Source: Hesseltinella vesiculosa (Eukaryota > Mucoromycota > Mucoromycetes > Mucorales > Cunninghamellaceae). Taken from it: a DNA stretch of 64,000 bases. The notes under the pieces are model-generated. The model had not been told where the DNA came from. It did not search any database and saw only the letters and a program-made list of their open reading frames with translations. The stretch's first letter is position 1. Every line of letters begins with the position of its first letter. Below are positions 58,356 to 64,000 of the stretch, in pieces. Both the position numbers and the translations under genes were made by a program. The stretch is from assembly GCA_002104935.1 (NCBI GenBank), contig MCGT01000026.1, positions 124,001-188,000 on the forward strand, in the 5' to 3' direction.

Positions 58356-59969
58356 CTAGCATGGTGGGTATTGTCCAGATAATGAAATGTCATTTAGTGC
58401 CGAGATGCCAAAAAATGGGATGACTCCGGCAATGGCAATGAGCCGTTTTTTTTGATCTGAAACGAACAGCTTGGAGCAACTAGCAGAGGACAAAGAAACA
58501 GGCAAATGAGTTGGGGATGGTTGCAAGTGCTAATTGGCTTTACGAGTCTACAAAGGCCATAAAGGCATGCTGCCATAGAGCGGGCGGGTTAGTTGTGGAT
58601 ACAGACTTGGCAAAGTGGTCGATCAGGGCGTCAGTGACACGGTAGGAGAGATGTTTGGGGCATTTCTGGACGAGGATGGTGATAAACACGCTGACGGCTT
58701 GGCTGTATGTAGGCAAATCAGCGAGCTTGCACAAGGTAGTGGTGACAGTGACGGTGGACAGGTTGGTTGCTTTCTGCAGCACGTCACCAAAGATGCTGGC
58801 TTCCTTTAAAGAGCAGCCGGATTCACATAACGGCACCAGCAGGGCCTTACAAAAGAGACTGGGCTGGGCTAGCATCACTTTGCAGAGGGACAGATGTAGC
58901 TGACGGTCGAGGAATTGATGGTTTCGAATGAAGCGTCGATATTGAGGCAATAGCACCCATTGTAGAAAACTGAGAAAAAAAGTCAACAGGAACCGACAGA
59001 TTTTTTTTTTTTTTTTTTTTGGGTAGGGCGGCTTGCCTTTGCATTTGGCGGTTTTTATCTGCAGCGAGGAATGCAATGGTTGCCAGGTATGTTGCTTCGG
59101 AATTCCAAGTGTCGGGGCGTGTCAACAATAAAAGCTCTTCCCAATTCGCCAAGTAAGGAATGGTCTGGAAGCCTTTGATGTACACTTTTTTGATATCGAG
59201 ATCTTTGCATGAATGGTAATGCTGCATGAAGGAACCTACCCTGATACACAAAACATCCAATAAATAAATAAAAAGAGGGAGATGTGAGTTACTGCCTTGC
59301 GATATTGCTTTCCGTTTTCTCTTGCTTCTCACCAAGTAAAATAATTGCTGCATTTTTGGTCGGTCACGGGGTCCAGTTCCAAATGGCCTTTTTTTTTCAA
59401 GAGACAAAAACGTCAGTGTCAGCTTTCCTCCGCTCCCTCACTCATTCATACGACGCTGACACAGCACTCGTTTCTTGCTTGCTTGCTGCTGAAGCCATTG
59501 CTCAATAGCACTGTCAGACAAGGTGACCATTGGCATTTCAAAAGCATTGTCTTGGTCTGAGCACGGCAGCACCAATTCACCACAATCATACACGTGCGTC
59601 TCTGTACCTTGCTGCAAACTCCAACGTTCTAAATCCAGTTTGACTCTACAAACAATGTCAGAGCCTACCTTTTTTATATGGAGGCTCTTACGTTTCTTCG
59701 TCGTCCAGCTCTGAATCCATGGATTTTTGGTTTTTTTGAATGATACGAGCAAGCTTGAATTCCATGTGTTCCTGAAGAACAAAGAAAAGAAGAGTTATTT
59801 GAGGGACTGAACCACCCTCTTTTATATTATGGAGTACCTCGATATCCATCGGTAGGCCGCCTTGCAAGTCGAATTTGGGGTTGGCTTTGCCTACCAAAGG
59901 TGTCACTTTGCGGGGTTGCCATGGAAACGCACGTTTCAATCCAGGGCTGGGCTTTACAAATTTCCCCAT
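58356..59969 (-). CDS. ENP1: Bystin / Enp1, 40S ribosome biogenesis factor
   Basis: Pre-40S assembly and export factor, nucleolar. 404 residues in seven exons (59969-59838, 59771-59692, 59645-59452, 59387-59333, 59240-59037, 58969-58544, 58479-58356). The bystin domain starts HLELDPVTDQ and continues VGSFMQHYHSCKDL, ANWEELLLLTRPDTWNSEATY, WVLLPQYRRFIR, FCKALLVPLCESGCSLKEASIFG, HLSYRVTDALIDHF, and PALWQHAFMAFVDSC, then a final helix (LFVSDQKKRLIAIAG). These align in order with the family (NWEQILYVTEPExW, LVPLCESGTCTLREA, YRVLDALVFHF, PVLWHQ). Intron 5 uses a GCAAGC donor. The donor of intron 3 (GTATGA) is least certain. The sequence is more diverged than most bystins, yet all blocks are present. 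Confidence 0.88.
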
Positions 59970-60261
59970 CGTGATGACAACAAAAGATTAAGGAGAAAGA
60001 GCAGTAGGAAATTTATTTTTTCGTTTGAACCTTTTTTTTTTTTTGCGTGTGGTGCAGATCCTCAAACAACCTCCCTAATTTTCGCTGCTGTTGTTCGCAG
60101 TTGCGCGTGGAAGCTGGGATCAAAAAACGGATTGAAACCCTGACGCTGTCGTTTTTTTTTTTTTTTCTTTCTCACAATTTTTTTTTTTTAGTTTCGCCTC
60201 AGCTTCTTTCTTCATCCATTATTTTTATCGTACGAATTTGCTATTGGCCCGACGATCATCA
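59970..60261. promoter_or_regulatory. Divergent promoter region, bystin / acyltransferase
   Basis: 292-bp A/T-rich spacer with several T runs (60032-60043, 60150-60166). Both promoters must lie here. Confidence 0.5.
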
Positions 60262-61954
60262 ATGGCAGATGCGGAAACACCACAAGACTACCCAAAACAT
60301 CGCATAGGCGAAGGCCAATGTTATAGGCTACTACGATTGTTATCTCGTGTCGCTGTGTGGTCTTATTTTCGACGTGTTACAGTGATCAGCCATGAAACGA
60401 TACCCAAACAAGGTCCATTATTGGTAGCCGCCAACCATACCAACATGGTCCTGGATCCTGCTATGTTGATTGCCACCTTTCCTCATTATCGACCTTGTCA
60501 TTTTTGGGCTCTAGCGAGATTCTTCAAGATACCCGTTGTTGGAAAACTTTTGTTGGCTGGTGGCGTCTTGCCTGTGGACACAAAAACCCATAGCAATGCC
60601 AAACTCTTTGAACATACCCTCGATTGCTTAGGAAAAGGTGGCGTCATTGCTCTGTTTCCTGAAGGTAAAGGCTCAAGGACGAAGAAACAAATCTCACCAC
60701 TCATCCCCCCCTTTTTTTAGGCACCTCGTATACTGCACCCATGCACCTACCATTCAAAGACGGCATATCTTGGGCAACCTTTGAATATTTGACACAGCAG
60801 CAGTCTCTCAACAAGCAGCCTCTTCAACTATCCATTGTCCCTGTTGGAATCACCTACACCACCAAAAATCGATGGCGAAGTGACGTGATCATTGAGCAAG
60901 TTCGCCTATTTTCTTTTTTCTTAACAATTCTAATCTCTATCCCCCCTTTTTTATATATATTGTAGATATGGCAACCCGATCATGGTAGAGGCGAAAGATC
61001 TGGACGAATTCGAAAAAGATCCCAAAACCTCTGTGAAAGATTTAACACATCGGATTGCTCTCGGTGTGGAGAAGGGCACCATCAATGCGCCTGACTGGTA
61101 AAAAAAAAAAAAAAAAAGGAGTGTGGCTCGAGCGATTGTTAACTTTCTTTTTTTTTTTTTTTTTACTGGATAGGGAAACATCCAATGCGGCGACAGAAGC
61201 ACGATGGATACTCTTTGGTGACGCCAATGGCATTCGATTACGAGACTATGTCAGGATATCACAAAGCCTGATCGAACTGTTCAGCCCTGCCGCCTTGGAC
61301 GATCAGCTCGACCCAGCACCAGTGCTAAGAGATGAGCGCCAGGTATTGAAAAATCAACTGCTAATTTGCGCCAAGCAACTGCAGCGGATGAAACTGACAG
61401 CCCTCGACATACGGTCCTATGAAAAGAACCAGATTTCGCAGTCGCAGGCATTTGTGCGGCTGCTCTCCACCACGGCTGCACTCGTAGTCCAATTACCTCT
61501 CTTCCTGCCCGGCCTGATCATCAACTCACCGTTGTACCTGCTCGGCCGTTTTGTCAATCGATGGGAAGTGTACACCGAGTCGGTGGCCCAGGACAAAGTT
61601 GTTTTTGCTCTGACGCTTGCCGTGCCCATCTATGGCTACCTGTTTTATGTGCTGTGGCGGTCGTATGCGTTCTCATTGATTGGTTGGGCACTAGCCACGT
61701 GTTTGGTGCCACTGTTTGCTTGGTACCATATCCGATTTGTCGATAAGCGCTATGATCTGGCGAAGCAAGTGGCAGCATCTTGGCGCATCTTTGTAGCCGT
61801 CACTGGCCTTGATCAAGACCGCAAGGATCTCCAAGACATGGTCAAGTTACGTCGCTGGTGCTATGACCAATTGCAATCTATTGTTTCTCAGTTAGATCAA
61901 GCCGGTGATCCTCATGCCCGCACTATCGTTGAATGTGCTCAAGAAAAAGAATAA
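60262..61954 (+). CDS. Glycerol-3-phosphate / DHAP acyltransferase (Sct1/Gpt2-like)
   Basis: ER membrane enzyme for the first acylation of glycerolipid synthesis. 496 residues in four exons (60262-60664, 60721-60895, 60966-61097, 61174-61954). The PlsC domain shows block I AANHTNMVLDP (normally NHxxxxD), block II around HFWALARFFKIPVVGKLLLAGGVLPVDT, block III FPEGTSYTAP (split by intron 1) and block IV VPVGITYT. C-terminal hydrophobic helices follow (ALVVQLPLFLPGLIINSPLYLL; VVFALTLAVPIYGYLFYVL; LIGWALATCLVPLFAW). Yeast Sct1/Gpt2 are longer (about 740), so this is a compact form. Intron 2 starts GCAAGT and gives IIEYGNPIMV in frame. Confidence 0.9.
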
Positions 61955-62453
61955 TAAAGCCTACACGCATATCAAATGCCTCGACCCACAGCTCCTGCAT
62001 TTGCAAATAAATAAATAGCAAGCTGAAACTTACTATCCATCCACAAGCTGCCCAACGGCACGGAGCGTCATTCTGTCCCCACGCCCCCCCCCTTTTTTTT
62101 TTTGAGGGACTCGCTTGGCTGCTATTTTTTCTTTCTGTTCTATTTTTCAGAGTCAAAAACTGGGTTGTTGGGGGGTGGAGGAGTGAGATGCGGGTGGACC
62201 ATGAAAGAAAGCTCGGGAGCATTTCCTAAAACGAATGACAATGGACTCCGGCGATTGGGTTCGGACGGAAAGCTCCCAAAAACTGCAAGACCTCCTCTGC
62301 TCTTGTCAAATGTCCCAACCTTTTCCAGCCAAAGCCGATCGTTCCGAGATCTCTTTTTGTTTTTTCACTGAAACAAGATTACGAAATAAATAAAGAAAGC
62401 AGACCCTACTTCCTTTCCTCTCTTTACATTACATTTCTCCTATTTTTTTACTC
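61955..62453. other. Intergenic spacer
   Basis: About 0.5 kb between co-directional genes, with poly(C)/poly(T) at 62083-62103. No gene recognised. Confidence 0.5.
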
Positions 62454-64000
62454 ATGTTTCGATTACCGTCTCGCTTTATGTCTCGGCACCTTGCCACAAG
62501 CACAAGACATGTCCGTGGTGCCCAACCCTCCATCCTTCAGGACTTTCAACCACACACAGGTAAGCGATGGTCAAGGCAAAAAAAAAAAAAAAAAAAAAAA
62601 AACAGGGCCGACGCTCATCGACAATTTTTCAGCCAGTAAAACCTACACAGTCCGACCGGTGGCGTTTTGGATGGACAAAATTCTAGCAAAGGAAAACAAG
62701 AAGCAGCTCTTTGAACATACGCAGCCTCGCAAGCTTGTGTTGAAAAGCATGAATGAGTCATACATGGAAGAGTTCCTGCCCTTCAAATCTTCACCTGCTC
62801 TCCTTGATGAATATGTCACCAAGAACGGCGCCATTCGCCATGGCAAGATTCTAGAAGGTAGGCTTACACTGAAGAATTTATAAACCCCGCCACCCACTCA
62901 CCTTTGATCGCCCTTTTTTAGACCTTGATGCCTTGGCAGGAGCGATTGCGTATAAGCATGTGGACAATTTCACCGATGGCCCTCCAGTGACACTAGTGAC
63001 AGCATCCGTTGACCGCATGGATATCTTAATGCCCAGTAAAATCGAGAACATGAAGATATCGGGCCATGTAAGCTATGTGGGCAGTAGCAGCATGGAAGTG
63101 TTTGTCAAGATTGACACCATGCCCAACTATGACCCAGCTGTTGTTGACACCACACCTTTTCCTCCAACTGACTTTTTGGCCAAGCCCAACAGCAACACCG
63201 TGATCTACGCCAATTTCACCATGGTTGCACTGGACTCTGTGACTAACAAGTCCGTCAGAGTCAACCCGCTTCGTTTGGCCAACGCAGAAGAAAAGAGTCT
63301 GTTCATGTTTGCTGAAGATGCCAAGCACCGCAAACGCCTGGCATCCGAGGCTGACCTCAGCAAAAAGCCTCCCACCGAAGAAGAGCGTGTCACACTCCAT
63401 GAGCTTTATATGAAATACACCGATGCTGAAAGTAAGTGACCTGTTACTTTATTTTTTCAGGCCATTGACGATTTTTTTCTTAAAGAAAACGTCCGAGCCC
63501 CAGCTGGTACGTTGTGGATGGAAGACACTCGTTTGCAGAGCGTGATTTTGATGCAACCCCAAGATCGAAACATTCACAATAAGGTGTTTGGTGGCTACGT
63601 AAGTGAGCCCACGAGATGGCGATGACTTGATAAAAAAAAAAAAAGAGAGAAAACTGGAAGCTGATTCCTCCCGCTTTTTTTTAACAGTTACTACGATGTG
63701 CTTTGGAGTTGGCGCATGCGACCGGATCTACGCTGGCGCAGAACAATCTGAGTTTGGTGTCCTTGGATGAAAGCTCGTTCCGCAAACCTGTGCCGGTCGG
63801 CTCTGTGCTGAAACTGCAATCACAGGTCACCTATACCCAAGAAAGCGATAAGACCTTGCAAGTCAGCGTGGTGGCTCAGGTGCAAGACATTGAAAAAGGC
63901 ACGTGCGACGTGACAAACACCTTCCATTTTACTTTTGCCAGCCCCGCCAACTCGGTGCCTCGCATTCTACCAAAGACCTATGCCGAAAGCATCCTATACC
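62454..64000 (+). CDS. Mitochondrial acyl-CoA thioesterase (ACOT9-like), 3' end outside window
   Basis: Hydrolyses fatty acyl-CoA in mitochondria. At least 431 residues seen; exons 62454-62559, 62606-62857, 62922-63431, 63486-63598, 63688 to beyond 64000. Exon 1 encodes a basic presequence (MFRLPSRFMSRHLATSTRH) typical of mitochondrial import. Two hot-dog domains follow: the first around LVTASVDRMDILMPSKIENMKISGHVSYVGSSSMEVFVKI, the second from LMQPQDRNIHNKVFGGYLLRCALELAHATG to LKLQSQVTYTQESDKTLQVSVVAQV. This double arrangement, with the (N)xxxxxFGGxL motif in the second, marks ACOT9/ACOT10-like enzymes. The coding frame is open at the window edge, with no stop yet. Confidence 0.92.

Overview
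The window is nuclear DNA of a fungus, most likely an early-diverging Mucoromycota/Mucorales species. I infer this from the gene set: Rim15-type kinase with a receiver domain, Gid4, Crz1-like zinc finger, chitin deacetylase, Kre9/Knh1-like GPI protein, fungal TAF1 and MED21. The architecture agrees: many short introns (about 45-110 nt), abundant A/T homopolymers in introns and spacers, closely packed divergent and convergent genes, and small DNA transposons. About 25 protein genes are supported. I rebuilt the splice structures by hand from donor/acceptor sites, reading-frame continuity and conserved family motifs; all complete models close in frame.

Layout. 0.3-12.98 kb: Crz1-like C2H2 factor (-), NAD kinase (+), Kre9-like GPI protein (-), ribosome biogenesis factor Rlp24 (-), MYST acetyltransferase Esa1 (-), MEMO1 family protein (+), leucine-rich-repeat protein with an N-myristoylation motif (+), and a small GSKIP-like protein (+). 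14.05-18.78 kb: a large palindrome carrying two identical head-to-head thaumatin-like secreted protein genes around a 475-bp unique loop. 19.6-29.3 kb: MED21 (-), PP1 catalytic subunit (+), Cti6-like PHD protein (-), LETM1-domain mitochondrial protein (-), chitin deacetylase (+), and a small zinc-binding protein (-).

29.3-38.9 kb is a transposon-rich island. It holds a roughly 1-kb fold-back palindrome beside a decayed pogo/Tigger-like transposase, diverged short repeats, an intronless 543-residue membrane protein of unknown function, a Tc1-like transposase with one frame break, and a 131-bp hairpin MITE.

38.9-64 kb: F-box protein (+), GID E3 ligase receptor Gid4 (+), a giant Rim15/Greatwall kinase (+, about 2950 residues, PAS + zinc finger + AGC kinase + receiver), TAF1 (-, 14 exons), tri-snRNP protein SNRNP27 (+), bystin/Enp1 (-), glycerol-3-phosphate/DHAP acyltransferase (+), and an ACOT9-like acyl-CoA thioesterase (+, cut by the window end).

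Most genes are housekeeping and not a functional cluster. Shared themes are transcription and chromatin (MED21, TAF1, Esa1, Cti6-like), ribosome and spliceosome assembly (Rlp24, bystin, SNRNP27) and nutrient/stress signalling (Rim15, PP1, Gid4, Crz1-like). The most unusual features are the homogenised thaumatin palindrome, seven apparent GC-AG introns, several micro-exons (4, 9, 10 and 18 nt, plus a stop-only exon), and the mobile-element island around the orphan membrane protein.
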